Shown here one piece after another: positions 36,800 to 45,930 of a stretch of DNA of 64,000 bases. Within the stretch, counting starts at the first letter, position 1. Each line of letters starts with the position of its first letter. The notes under the pieces are model-generated. The model made no database searches and was not told the origin of the DNA. It worked only from the letters and a program-made list of their open reading frames with translations. The stretch is from Thalassovita gelatinovora (GTDB lineage Bacteria > Pseudomonadota > Alphaproteobacteria > Rhodobacterales > Rhodobacteraceae): the NCBI RefSeq assembly GCF_001458355.1, contig NZ_CYSA01000026.1, positions 1-64,000 on the forward strand, written 5' to 3'. A program made the translations under genes and the position numbers.

Positions 36800-37083
36800 G
36801 CTACATTCCTTTTGTCATGCTGTTCAGCGTTAAGAACGGCTTCGATGATTGCATTGTATTCGTCCGGCAAATCAGTGTTGCGGCGGTAGCGCACCCATTG
36901 CGCGTCGCGTCGGTCCACCACGATCCCAGCCAGTTTCAAGGCTTTCATGTGTCGGGACATTCGACTTTGGGTCACGCCCAATTTCGCCATCAGTTCACAA
37001 ACGCAATGTTCACCGCCATCCCAAATAATGCTGAGCGCACCCCGACGGACCGGGTCTGCTATGGCTACCAAGAAGTCTTGCAT
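36796..37083 (-). CDS. arsR: ArsR-family metalloregulator
   Basis: 95-residue winged-helix repressor. The As(III)-binding motif is HCVCELM with C27 and C29; the recognition helix is TQSRMSRHMKALKLAGI. In the ArsR family, arsenite binding at this CxC site releases the operator. It begins arsR-arsP-Trx-MBL-OsmC and is divergent from the arsRC fusion; a 20-bp palindrome lies 32 bases upstream of its start. Confidence 0.94.
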   Translation of the reverse strand: MQDFLVAIADPVRRGALSIIWDGGEHCVCELMAKLGVTQSRMSRHMKALKLAGIVVDRRDAQWVRYRRNTDLPDEYNAIIEAVLNAEQHDKRNVA

Positions 37084-37114
37084 CTGTCATTTCCTAGTAA
37101 TTGCGTTTATCCGC

Positions 37115-37134
37115 ATATGCGCTTAAGCGAATAT
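37115..37134. promoter_or_regulatory. Shared palindromic operator of the two ars operons
   Basis: ATATGCGCTTAAGCGAATAT, a 20-bp palindrome with one mismatched pair, centred on CTTAAG. It lies in the 119-base divergent region between arsR and the arsR/arsC fusion gene, so one site could control both operons. Confidence 0.7.
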
Positions 37135-37202
37135 ATGTGCAATGGGCAGAGTGTCGCAGCTAAGGGATTGCTCCGCGATTATATTTCTAATATTCATGAA
37201 AT

Positions 37203-38042
37203 ATGGAAAAAATGATTCTTGATCGCCTGACAACTCTTGGCCATGCGCAAAGGATGGCGGTGTTCCGATTGCTTGTCCGTCGTTTTCCCGACGAGATTCC
37301 GGCGGGCGAGATCGGGGCTGCGCTCAATTTGAAGCCCAGCACATTGTCGGTCTACCTTTCGGCGCTGAACGCGGTGGGGCTTATCGTGCAGCGCCGTCAA
37401 GGCACATCACTGTTGTATCGAGCCAACATGGCCGGTGCAGAAGACTTGATTGAGTATCTTTTTCAGGACTGTTGCAACAATCGACCTCAACTTTGTTTGG
37501 CTTTCGCTGGACCCCCAAAAAACGGACATGGGAACATGAAACCTGAAAAATACAATGCGTTGTTTATCTGTACGGGCAATTCCGCCAGATCGATTTTTGC
37601 CGAAGCCATTCTGAACGAACTGGGCGGCGACAAATTTAACGTCTTTTCAGCCGGCACAAAGCCTGCATCGACATTGAACCCGATCGCCGTGGAAATGCTT
37701 GAAACAAAGGGGCATGATCTGTCCAACCTTCGGGCCAAGCACATTTCCGAATTCCAGACGGAAAATGCCCCGGTAATGGATTTTGTGTTTACGGTTTGTG
37801 ATCAGGCGGCGAACGAAGAATGCCCGGCTTGGGCTGGTCAACCGATCACCGCGCATTGGGGTGTGCCGGACCCTGTAAAGGCCACCGGGACGGATGCTGA
37901 AAAGCATCTGGCTTTTCAACAAGCCTACGGGATCCTGAAAAACCGAATTTCGCTGTTTACAGCGCTGCACCCTGAAAACTTGGAACGTGCGGCCCTGCAG
38001 GCGCGTGTGGACGAAATTTCATTGGAAGGAAAATCCCTATGA
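37203..38042 (+). CDS. arsC: Fusion of an ArsR-type regulator and an arsenate reductase
   Basis: 279-residue protein with two parts. Residues 1-90 form an ArsR-like winged helix ([20 protein letters not shown] as recognition helix) ending in a cysteine cluster [12 protein letters not shown] (88-98). Residues 115-279 are a low-molecular-weight-phosphatase-type arsenate reductase: P-loop CTGNSARS with C123, then a [12 protein letters not shown] pair and HWGVPDP. It may reduce As(V) to As(III) and sense the product. The frame is continuous, with no frameshift. It overlaps the gapdh gene by four bases. Confidence 0.9.
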   Translation: MEKMILDRLTTLGHAQRMAVFRLLVRRFPDEIPAGEIGAALNLKPSTLSVYLSALNAVGLIVQRRQGTSLLYRANMAGAEDLIEYLFQDCCNNRPQLCLAFAGPPKNGHGNMKPEKYNALFICTGNSARSIFAEAILNELGGDKFNVFSAGTKPASTLNPIAVEMLETKGHDLSNLRAKHISEFQTENAPVMDFVFTVCDQAANEECPAWAGQPITAHWGVPDPVKATGTDAEKHLAFQQAYGILKNRISLFTALHPENLERAALQARVDEISLEGKSL

Positions 38043-39037
38043 CCGTCTATGCAATCAACGGCCTTGGCCGCATGGGGAAGCTGGCATTGCGGCCGCTGCT
38101 GGAAAAGGGCGTGCAGATTGCGTTCATCAACGACGCCATAGGCGATCCGGAAATGCATGCGCACCTGTTGGAGTTCGACACGGTGCATGGGCGCTGGCAG
38201 GCTGACTTCAAACATGACGAAACCAGCGTGACTATCAATGGCGTACGCATTCCCGTCTTGACTACGCGCAATCTAAGCGACCTGCCGCTTGAAGGGGTGG
38301 ACGTGGTGATCGAATGCACTGGTGCGTTCAAGACATCCGAGAAACTTGCTCCTTATTTTGCTGCCGGAGTAAAAAAGGTCGTTGTTTCTGCGCCAGTAAA
38401 GGAAGATGAAGCGGCCAATATCGTTGTCGGTGTAAACCACGATACCTATGATCCCGAAAAACACCGCATCGTCACGGCTGCCAGTTGCACCACAAACTGT
38501 CTGGCTCCTGTCGTCAAAGTCGTGTTGGAAGAATTCGGGATCAAACACGGTTCGATGACCACGATCCATGACGTGACCAATACCCAGACCATCGTGGATC
38601 GCCCGGCAAAGGACCTGCGCCGCGCCCGTTCGGCGCTCAACAGTCTCATCCCCACCACGACGGGTTCAGCCAAAGCGATCACCCAGATTTTTCCCCAACT
38701 CACCGGCAAACTGAATGGTCACGCCGTCCGTGTGCCGCTTTTGAACGCATCGCTTACCGATATGGTGTTTGAACTTGAACGCGCGACGACGGTCGAAGAG
38801 GTCAATGCCAAATTCAAAGCCGCCGCAGAAGGACCGCTCAAGGGAATTCTCGGCTATGAAGAACGGCCGCTTGTGTCGACCGATTACACAAATGATGACC
38901 GCAGCTCGATCATCGATGCACCGTCGACGATGGTCGTCAACGGGACGCAACTGAAGGTCTATGCCTGGTATGACAACGAATGGGGCTATGCGTACCGATT
39001 GGTGGATGTCGCGCTGATGGTGGGCAATTCGCTATGA
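38039..39037 (+). CDS. Arsenic-associated glyceraldehyde-3-phosphate dehydrogenase
   Basis: 332-residue GAPDH. NAD motif INGLGRMGK at 6-14; catalytic cysteine in ASCTTNC near residue 150; a histidine in [12 protein letters not shown]; the C-terminal [11 protein letters not shown] is universal. Next to arsJ, such a GAPDH is known to make 1-arseno-3-phosphoglycerate from arsenate and glyceraldehyde-3-phosphate for export. The coupling by four-base overlaps to the arsRC fusion and arsJ supports that role rather than glycolysis. Confidence 0.94.
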   Translation: MTVYAINGLGRMGKLALRPLLEKGVQIAFINDAIGDPEMHAHLLEFDTVHGRWQADFKHDETSVTINGVRIPVLTTRNLSDLPLEGVDVVIECTGAFKTSEKLAPYFAAGVKKVVVSAPVKEDEAANIVVGVNHDTYDPEKHRIVTAASCTTNCLAPVVKVVLEEFGIKHGSMTTIHDVTNTQTIVDRPAKDLRRARSALNSLIPTTTGSAKAITQIFPQLTGKLNGHAVRVPLLNASLTDMVFELERATTVEEVNAKFKAAAEGPLKGILGYEERPLVSTDYTNDDRSSIIDAPSTMVVNGTQLKVYAWYDNEWGYAYRLVDVALMVGNSL

Positions 39038-40299
39038 GCAAACCGCAGGGGTTGGCAGCCTACATGGCTGTCACCGCAGCCTATTGGGCCTTTATGCTGA
39101 CGGACGGGGCATTGCGCATGCTGGTCCTGCTGCATTTCCACACGCTTGGCTTTTCGCCTGTTCAATTGGCCTATCTATTCGTCTTGTATGAAATCGCTGG
39201 CATGGTGACCAATCTGTCGGCGGGATGGCTTGCCGCTCGGTTTGGGCTGACTTCGACGCTCTATGCCGGTCTTGGTTTGCAAGTGCTGGCCCTTTTGGCG
39301 CTGGCGCAGCTTGATCCGGCTTGGTCAATCGCGGCGTCTGTCGCCTATGTGATGTTGGTTCAAGGCCTGTCTGGGGTTGCCAAGGACCTTGCCAAGATGA
39401 GTTCCAAAAGCGCCGTGAAGTTGCTGGCACCTTCGGCGCAAGGCGGGTTGTTTCGTTGGGTTGCCATATTGACCGGCTCTAAGAACGCGGTGAAGGGGGC
39501 GGGTTTTCTGTTGGGGGCAATTCTGCTTGCTTCTGTCGGTTTCGTGCCGTCCGTTCTGGCAATGGCTGCGGTCCTTGCCGTGATCCTTGTTGCAACTGTG
39601 CTGGGGATGCCTGCGGGCCTACCTGAGGGGCGAAAGGACGCAAAGTTCCGCGAAGTCTTTTCCAAAAACCACAACGTCAATTGGCTGAGCGCCGCGAGAA
39701 TTTTTCTGTTCGGAGCACGTGACGTTTGGTTCGTCGTCGGTATCCCGATCTATTTCTACGCTGTCTTGTCCGATGGAACAGAGGCGGGAAACCGGGCGGC
39801 CTTTTTCCTGATTGGCAGCTTCATGGCCGTTTGGACCATTCTCTATGGGGCCGTTCAGGGCGCGGCTCCGCGCATTCTGCGCGCCAAGGACCGAACCCAG
39901 CCAGAAATCATTGCGCAGGCGCGCGTTTGGGTTTTGGGGCTTGCGGTCATTCCTGCGTCACTTTCGGCGCTGGTTTGGTTTGCAGTCGAACCTTCGCCTT
40001 TCCTGACGGCTGCCATTGTGGCTGCTTTGCTGATCTTCGGGGGTGTTTTCGCGGTGAATTCCTCCCTTCATTCCTATCTTATCCTGGCGTTTACCAGTTC
40101 TCACCGGGTCACGATGGATGTCGGATTTTACTATATGTCCAACGCGGCCGGGCGATTGATAGGAACGTTGCTTTCAGGTGTGACCTACCAGATTGGTGGG
40201 CTTCCCTTGTGCCTTGGGACTGCGGCGGTGATGATCGGCCTAAGCTGGATCGGCACCACAAAACTGCATGCTGACACGGTACAGGAAGTTCCATCATGA
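39034..40299 (+). CDS. arsJ: ArsJ, 1-arseno-3-phosphoglycerate exporter
   Basis: 421-residue major-facilitator-superfamily transporter with about twelve hydrophobic segments. Opening [20 protein letters not shown] and the cytoplasmic [13 protein letters not shown] segment are typical of ArsJ. ArsJ exports the unstable arseno-phosphoglycerate made by the neighbouring GAPDH, which then falls apart to arsenate outside. It overlaps gapdh and acr3 by four bases each. Confidence 0.92.
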   Translation: MSKPQGLAAYMAVTAAYWAFMLTDGALRMLVLLHFHTLGFSPVQLAYLFVLYEIAGMVTNLSAGWLAARFGLTSTLYAGLGLQVLALLALAQLDPAWSIAASVAYVMLVQGLSGVAKDLAKMSSKSAVKLLAPSAQGGLFRWVAILTGSKNAVKGAGFLLGAILLASVGFVPSVLAMAAVLAVILVATVLGMPAGLPEGRKDAKFREVFSKNHNVNWLSAARIFLFGARDVWFVVGIPIYFYAVLSDGTEAGNRAAFFLIGSFMAVWTILYGAVQGAAPRILRAKDRTQPEIIAQARVWVLGLAVIPASLSALVWFAVEPSPFLTAAIVAALLIFGGVFAVNSSLHSYLILAFTSSHRVTMDVGFYYMSNAAGRLIGTLLSGVTYQIGGLPLCLGTAAVMIGLSWIGTTKLHADTVQEVPS

Positions 40300-41306
40300 G
40301 TGTATTTGAACGCTATTTGTCTGTCTGGATCGCGTTGGCGATGTTGGCCGGTGTTCTGCTGGGCAATATTGCCCCGGGTTTGGTTGGCGCCATCGCAACG
40401 GCCGAGGTTGCCAGCGTCAACCTGGTCGTTGCAGTTCTGATTTGGGCAATGGTCTATCCGATGATGGTCGGTGTGGACCCGGCTTCGCTGAAAGATGTCG
40501 CACGTCAGCCTCGCGGATTACTGATCACCTTGGTCGTGAACTGGATGATCAAGCCGTTTACCATGGCCGCCCTTGCTGTCTTGTTCTTTGAACACATTTT
40601 TGCGCCATGGATTCAGCCCGAGGATGCGTCGCAATACATCGCGGGCTTGATTTTGCTGGGTGCGGCCCCTTGTACGGCGATGGTGTTTGTCTGGTCTCAA
40701 CTCACGCGAGGGGACGAAACCTATACATTGCTCCAGGTATCTGTAAATGACCTGATCATGGTCATTGCTTTCGCGCCGATCGTCGCTTTTCTGTTGGGCG
40801 TTACCGACATCACGGTGCCTTGGGAAACGTTGGTGCTTTCAGTCGTGCTTTTCATTGCGCTGCCGCTGGGCGCGGGGGTGTTGACGCGTCGGCATCTCGG
40901 GTCTGAGACGGAGATCGAGGCTTTTCAGGCAAAAGCAAAACCATTTTCGGTGATTGGCCTGATCGTGACAGTGATGATCCTGTTTGGACTTCAGGGACAG
41001 GTCATCATTTCCCGCCCTTCGGTGATCGCGCTTATTGCTGTCCCAATCGTCCTGCAAAGCTACGGCATTTTTGCAATTGCATATGCCGCCGCTTTCGCTC
41101 TCAAAGTCCCCCACAGGATCGCAGCACCTTGCGCTTTGATCGGAACGTCGAACTTCTTTGAACTGGCAGTGGCTGTCGCGATCAGCCTGTTTGGCCTGAA
41201 TTCCGGCGCAGCCCTTGCAACGGTTGTCGGCGTTTTGGTTGAAGTACCCGTCATGCTGACGCTGGTGGCATTTGCCAACCGAACACGGCGGCGATTTGTC
41301 GAATGA
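40296..41306 (+). CDS. acr3: Acr3-type arsenite efflux permease
   Basis: 336-residue arsenite exporter of the ACR3/BART superfamily with about ten hydrophobic helices. The conserved cysteine segment [16 protein letters not shown] lies near residue 127, and [13 protein letters not shown] and [11 protein letters not shown] are further landmarks. It pumps out As(III) made by the ArsC part of the fusion protein. It is often labelled arsB in annotations. It ends the plus-strand ars operon. Confidence 0.94.
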   Translation: MSVFERYLSVWIALAMLAGVLLGNIAPGLVGAIATAEVASVNLVVAVLIWAMVYPMMVGVDPASLKDVARQPRGLLITLVVNWMIKPFTMAALAVLFFEHIFAPWIQPEDASQYIAGLILLGAAPCTAMVFVWSQLTRGDETYTLLQVSVNDLIMVIAFAPIVAFLLGVTDITVPWETLVLSVVLFIALPLGAGVLTRRHLGSETEIEAFQAKAKPFSVIGLIVTVMILFGLQGQVIISRPSVIALIAVPIVLQSYGIFAIAYAAAFALKVPHRIAAPCALIGTSNFFELAVAVAISLFGLNSGAALATVVGVLVEVPVMLTLVAFANRTRRRFVE

Positions 41307-41345
41307 CCTGAAGCGCCCGAGGACCGTTTGAGGTTTGGTTTCTGT

Positions 41346-41412
41346 CCCATTTGACAGATGGGTGGGGGGGCGCAGCCCGCCGAGCGGGCTGCGGCAAACG
41401 CATTGCAATGCG
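41346..41412. repeat. Cluster of inverted repeats between acr3 and hemE
   Basis: Three elements in 67 bases: CCCAT/ATGGG (41346-41350/41358-41362), a 10-bp GC stem cgcagcccgc/gcgggctgcg with three-base loop (41371-41393), and a perfect palindrome CGCATTGCAATGCG (41399-41412). The GC hairpin could terminate either convergent transcript; no T-tract is present. Confidence 0.55.
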
Positions 41413-41439
41413 CGGATTGAACAATACTATGACAGGTAT

Positions 41440-42486
41440 TCAGTCGCCGCGCACCGTATCGACCATCAGTTGTACATTGTCGGGATCGGCATCCGGGGTG
41501 ATGCCATGGCCCAGATTGAAGATATGCGGCCCCTTCGAGAACGCTTTCACGATGCGGCGGGTTTCGTCGATCAGGCCCTGACCACCGGAAACCATGTGGC
41601 GCGACGCCAGATTGCCCTGCACGCAGCCATCGACCTGTACATGTTCGGCGGCCCATTCGGCGGTCACGCTATCGTCGATCGCAACGCAATCGGCACCGGT
41701 TGCCTTGGCAAAACCGATATATTTATCACCTGCTTCACGCGGGAAGGCGATGACCGGGATGCCGGGATGGCGTTTTTTCAATTCGGTGATGATCTTCTTC
41801 GCAGGTTCCAGCGCGTAGCGGTCGAAATCTTCGCCTTTCAGCGACCCGGCCCAGCTGTCGAACAGCTTCACGACCTCGGCCCCGGCGTCGATCTGTTTCG
41901 ACAGATATTCGATGGTACCTTCGGTCAGCAGGTCGATGATACCTTCGAACACGGCGCGGTTTTCCGCCTTCAGCGCATGCGCCGGACCCTGATCTTTGGT
42001 GCCGCGCCCGGCGATCATGTAGGTCGCCACGGTCCACGGTGCGCCGGCGAAGCCGATCAGGGTGGTTTCTTTCGGCAATTCGCTCGTCAGGATGCGCACG
42101 GTCTCATAGACTGGGTTCAAAACCTCGTGGATCGCGTCCTTGTCCTTCAGTGCCTTCAACTGGTCTTCGGTCGTGGTGGTGGACAAGCGCGGCCCTTCGC
42201 CGGTGACGAACCACAGATCTGCGCCCAAAGCCTGCGGCAGCAGCAGGATATCAGCGAACAGGATGGCGGCGTCGAACCCATAGCGGCGGATCGGCTGCAA
42301 GGTCACCTCGGCGGCCAGATCGCTGTTATAGCACAGCGACAGGAAATCCCCGGCTTTTTCCCGGGTGGCGCGGTATTCGGGCAGGTAACGGCCCGCTTGC
42401 CGCATCATCCAGATCGGCGGCGTGGGCAGGGTTTCGCCCGCAAGGGCGCGGAGGATCAGTTTCTGCTCGGATTTCTGCTCGGACAT
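41440..42486 (-). CDS. hemE: Uroporphyrinogen decarboxylase
   Basis: 348-residue enzyme that decarboxylates uroporphyrinogen III to coproporphyrinogen III in heme and chlorophyll synthesis. Landmarks: [16 protein letters not shown] near residue 24, FSD-type region [28 protein letters not shown] near 147, and [13 protein letters not shown] near the C-terminus. The length is normal. It is divergent from hemC with a 131-base shared promoter region, an arrangement known in Rhodobacteraceae. Confidence 0.96.
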   Translation of the reverse strand: MSEQKSEQKLILRALAGETLPTPPIWMMRQAGRYLPEYRATREKAGDFLSLCYNSDLAAEVTLQPIRRYGFDAAILFADILLLPQALGADLWFVTGEGPRLSTTTTEDQLKALKDKDAIHEVLNPVYETVRILTSELPKETTLIGFAGAPWTVATYMIAGRGTKDQGPAHALKAENRAVFEGIIDLLTEGTIEYLSKQIDAGAEVVKLFDSWAGSLKGEDFDRYALEPAKKIITELKKRHPGIPVIAFPREAGDKYIGFAKATGADCVAIDDSVTAEWAAEHVQVDGCVQGNLASRHMVSGGQGLIDETRRIVKAFSKGPHIFNLGHGITPDADPDNVQLMVDTVRGD

Positions 42487-42617
42487 CGGGTTTCCTTTCG
42501 CTTGCCCGGTTTCGTCCCCTTCCCAAGCGCCGATGTCAAGCTTTGAGGCCGTATCAGGCCCAAAGGCCGCAGCAGAGGGGCTTGTCGCTGGGCAAAACGC
42601 CGTCTAAGCCTTGGCGC

Positions 42618-43574
42618 ATGACACTGACTTTGCCCAGCCCCGCCTCACCGCTGAAAATCGGCACCCGTGGTTCCCCGCTTGCGCTGGCGCAGGCCTATGA
42701 AACGCGCGCGCGGCTCTCTGCCACTTTCGACCTTCCGGAAGACGCGTTCGAAATCGTGGTGATCAAGACCACCGGTGACAATCGCGCATTGATCGCGGCG
42801 GACAAGCCGTTGAAGGATATCGGCGGCAAGGGGTTGTTCACCAAGGAAATTGAAGAGGCGATGCTGTCGGGGGCCATCGACATTGCGGTGCATTCGATGA
42901 AGGACATGCCGGTGGCACAACCCGAGGGTCTTTGCCTGGATTGTTACCTGCCGCGCGAAGACGTGCGCGACGCCTTCGTATCGCTGAAATACGAGACGCT
43001 TCAGGACATGCCCGAAGGCGCGCTGATCGGATCGTCTTCACTGCGCCGCCGGGCGCAACTGCTGCACCGGTTCCCGCATCTCACAGCGGTCGAATTTCGC
43101 GGCAATGTGCAGACCCGGATGCAGAAATTGGGTGATGGCGTCGCCGATGCGACCTTCTTGGCGATGGCGGGGCTGAACCGGCTTGGTATGGCCGACGTGG
43201 CGCGCTCGGGCATGGCTCCTGACGATATGCTGCCAGCAGTGGCACAGGGCGCGATCGGCATTGAACGGCGTTCGGACGACGACCGCGCCGCAGAAATGCT
43301 GGCGGCGATCCATGACGTTGAAACCGCTCAGCGGCTGGCGGCGGAACGGGCATTTCTGGAAGCGCTGGATGGGTCCTGCGAAACCCCGATTGCCGGGCTG
43401 GCGGAACTGTCGGGCGGCACGTTGCGCCTGCGCGGCGAGGTTCTGCGCCCTGACGGGTCCGAGGTGATCGCCGAGGACCGCAGTTGCGCCATCGAGGACG
43501 GAGTGGAACTGGGTCGGGACATGGCCCGCGACATGCTGCAACAGGCGGGGCCGAATTTCTTCAGTTGGCGTTGA
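42618..43574 (+). CDS. hemC: Porphobilinogen deaminase (hydroxymethylbilane synthase)
   Basis: 318-residue enzyme joining four porphobilinogens. Motifs: KIGTRGSPLALAQA at 14-27, GGKGLFTKEIEEAML, AVHSMKDMP near 97, the arginine-rich SSSLRRRAQL, and the dipyrromethane-cofactor cysteine in LDGSCETPIAG near 250. The ATG at 42618 is chosen; the frame is open from 42543 without support. It lies divergent from hemE. Confidence 0.96.
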   Translation: MTLTLPSPASPLKIGTRGSPLALAQAYETRARLSATFDLPEDAFEIVVIKTTGDNRALIAADKPLKDIGGKGLFTKEIEEAMLSGAIDIAVHSMKDMPVAQPEGLCLDCYLPREDVRDAFVSLKYETLQDMPEGALIGSSSLRRRAQLLHRFPHLTAVEFRGNVQTRMQKLGDGVADATFLAMAGLNRLGMADVARSGMAPDDMLPAVAQGAIGIERRSDDDRAAEMLAAIHDVETAQRLAAERAFLEALDGSCETPIAGLAELSGGTLRLRGEVLRPDGSEVIAEDRSCAIEDGVELGRDMARDMLQQAGPNFFSWR

Positions 43575-43668
43575 GGCGCGTCTTGTCCTCATTGCGCCTG
43601 CTATAGCGAGACTTTCTTGCCTCGGGGTGCCAGCGCGCTGGGCTTGAAGTCGCCATCACTCTGCACTT

Positions 43669-44439
43669 TCAGAACTTCATGGCCGCAACGGTGGACAGGA
43701 GTTTCGATTGGTCAACTTCGATGAGTCCACGGCGGGGGCGGTCAAGATCGATGATCAAGAATACCAGAATGACGATCAATATCATCATCGCATAGACCGG
43801 TACGCCGGGTCTGATATTTGAAATCGCAGAGGAATAGCCGACAACCGCGCCGAGCAGAATGAATGTCCCGAATAGAAGAAAAAGGACCAATTCAGGCACA
43901 TGCCGGTTCACGGCGGCATCCCGCGCCGAAAGCGCATCGATCATGTCATTCAAGCTTGATGCGAATCCCATTGTTACAGGATTGCTGATTTCGCGGGCTT
44001 CTGTCGAAGCCAGCCGCCAAAGGCTGTCGAACAGGGCTTCTGCTTTTGCAATAAGTTTGTCCCTTTCGTCATCATTCGCCGCAGAAATCTGCGAGGTTTC
44101 AAGCCGGATCAAACCATATTGATGAAGCAGTGTCTTGGCGTCGTCACGGCGCGCATCCGCGACAAGATCGGTCCGCAACCATGCGGTTCCGATCGCATTC
44201 GCCTCGTTGACCACTTCGATGGATCGTTGATCGTAACGCCCGAGAGACAGTGAAAACGTGAAACCCAGCAACAACGCCAACATGCCAAGTAGAGAGCCTT
44301 GAACCGTGTTCGCCTGATTTTTGCTGTCTTCGGTTTCCCGGGCCTGCCTTCGCTTTCCGACCAGAATACCCAATTGCATCACCACCAACATCAAGCCCAA
44401 AAGAGCAATTGCGATGAAATAAGATGGAAAATCATACAT
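43669..44439 (-). CDS. DUF4239 (bestrophin-like) membrane protein
   Basis: 256-residue membrane protein with two N-terminal helices (about 5-25 and 50-68) and two C-terminal ones (about 180-230), separated by a soluble helical region. QANTVQGSLLGMLALLLGFTF and YDQRSIEVVNEANAIGTAWLR are the signature of DUF4239 proteins. Function unknown; the name refers to distant likeness to bestrophin channels. The ATG at 44439 is preferred to a TTG at 44457. It stands alone between hemC and the flavin monooxygenase. Confidence 0.78.
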   Translation of the reverse strand: MYDFPSYFIAIALLGLMLVVMQLGILVGKRRQARETEDSKNQANTVQGSLLGMLALLLGFTFSLSLGRYDQRSIEVVNEANAIGTAWLRTDLVADARRDDAKTLLHQYGLIRLETSQISAANDDERDKLIAKAEALFDSLWRLASTEAREISNPVTMGFASSLNDMIDALSARDAAVNRHVPELVLFLLFGTFILLGAVVGYSSAISNIRPGVPVYAMMILIVILVFLIIDLDRPRRGLIEVDQSKLLSTVAAMKF

Positions 44440-44561
44440 CAATTCAGGCCTACCCAATGCCAGTGCTCCGAATTCTCAGGTCATAATGTCAGGATATACA
44501 CTGGGGTCGATTGCAGGCAAGCGGGGTTTTTCCGCCGCGCAGACAGCGGCTCCTGTCGGGA

Positions 44562-45857
44562 TCAGTCGAGGACCGCGTCGACCCGCGCTCCTTGCGCAAT
44601 CATCCGGTCGGCCGTGTTCAGCTTCTCGATCGCAAACCCGGCGGCGGATTTGTACTTGGCCATGAACTCAGCGCGTTCCTCAGCTGGGATCACCTCGTCG
44701 ATTTCATCGAATTCGCCGCCGCAACGGTCGTTCACCATGTTCAGCAATCCGAACGGTCCGGCGCCGCGGTTGCGCAGGATCAGTTCCGATACCGGGCCGC
44801 ACAGCTTGTCGTCATAGGCCTGCAACGCCGCCGCCGTCACCCCGTGTTCCAGCATCGCCGCGCCCAGCTCGCGCGCGTCGATCACCGCCTGGCTGGCGCC
44901 GTTCGATCCCGTAGGGTACATCGCATGGGCCGCGTCGCCCATCAGCGCCACCGCGCCGTCGCGCCAGGTCGGCACCGGGTCGCGGTCGATCATCGGGTTC
45001 TCGTATGCCACCTCGGCCCCGCGCAGCAGTTCCGGCACGTTCAGCCAGTCATATTCCCAGCCGTCGAAATGATGCGCGAAATCCGATAGGTCCACCTGCC
45101 GGAACCATCCAGTGGTTTCATGCGCCGACGGATCGTCATAGGTGACCTCGGCGATCCAGTTGACCTGCGCCAGCCCGGTATCGGGATCGGGGTGCGAGAT
45201 GGGATAGATCACCATCCGGTGCTTATGCGTGCCCAAGCCGACGAAGGAAGACCCGGTGCGGATCGGTTTCGCCATCGTGGTGCCGCGCCACATCACCGCG
45301 CCGCCCCAGTGAATCGGGGGCTGGTCGGGATGCATCTGGGCGCGCACCGCCGAATGAATGCCGTCGGCACCGATCAGGATCGTGCCGGTCTCGCGCGTCA
45401 CGGACCCGTCGGCCTGCTCTATGATCGCGGTGACGCTGCCGTCGACGTTGTTTTCATAGCCGGTGACGCGCTGGCCCAGCCGCACCGCGTCTTTGCCCGC
45501 GCGTTCGACGAATTTTGTGTAAAGCAGCATGTGGAACTTGCCGCGATGCACCGCGTATTGCGGCCAGTTGTAACCGGCCAGTTCGCCGCGCGGTTCGGAA
45601 TAGATGTCGTTGCCGTTTAGCCCGACCAGCGCCCATTCCCGCGCCGGAACGCCGACTTGATCCAGATCCCCGGCCCCGATGTCGAGGTCGTAAAGCTCGC
45701 GCACGGCGTTGGGCTGAATGTTGATGCCGACACCCAAGGGGCGCAATTCCTGCACCGCTTCGAACACCAAGCAGGGCACACCGATCTGGTGAAGCGTCAG
45801 CGCCAGCGACAGCCCGCCAATACCGCCACCGGCAATCATTACAAGGGGATGCGACAT
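44562..45857 (-). CDS. FAD-dependent aromatic monooxygenase
   Basis: 431-residue flavoprotein of the PHBH class. The FAD motif GGGIGGLSLAL is near residue 10, the DG motif GADGIHSAVR near 168, and the GD motif ALMGDAAHAMYPTGSNG near 305. It resembles salicylate- and PhzS-like hydroxylases. The neighbouring hpa operon lacks hpaBC, so this enzyme might provide ring hydroxylation of the growth substrate; that is inference. It lies 73 bases after the FAD-linked oxidase gene on the same strand. Confidence 0.86.
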   Translation of the reverse strand: MSHPLVMIAGGGIGGLSLALTLHQIGVPCLVFEAVQELRPLGVGINIQPNAVRELYDLDIGAGDLDQVGVPAREWALVGLNGNDIYSEPRGELAGYNWPQYAVHRGKFHMLLYTKFVERAGKDAVRLGQRVTGYENNVDGSVTAIIEQADGSVTRETGTILIGADGIHSAVRAQMHPDQPPIHWGGAVMWRGTTMAKPIRTGSSFVGLGTHKHRMVIYPISHPDPDTGLAQVNWIAEVTYDDPSAHETTGWFRQVDLSDFAHHFDGWEYDWLNVPELLRGAEVAYENPMIDRDPVPTWRDGAVALMGDAAHAMYPTGSNGASQAVIDARELGAAMLEHGVTAAALQAYDDKLCGPVSELILRNRGAGPFGLLNMVNDRCGGEFDEIDEVIPAEERAEFMAKYKSAAGFAIEKLNTADRMIAQGARVDAVLD

Positions 45858-45930
45858 GGTTTATCTCCCGGTTCCAAACCTGGCGGTTTGTAACAAGACA
45901 TAACTATCTTCGGAAGGCCAAATCCGCCCG

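Noticed and set aside
25461-41440. Second copy of the tRNA-Arg 3' end as an att site
   Set aside because: No repeat of tcggtccgcca was noticed by eye; no integrase gene seen. A computed search would be decisive.
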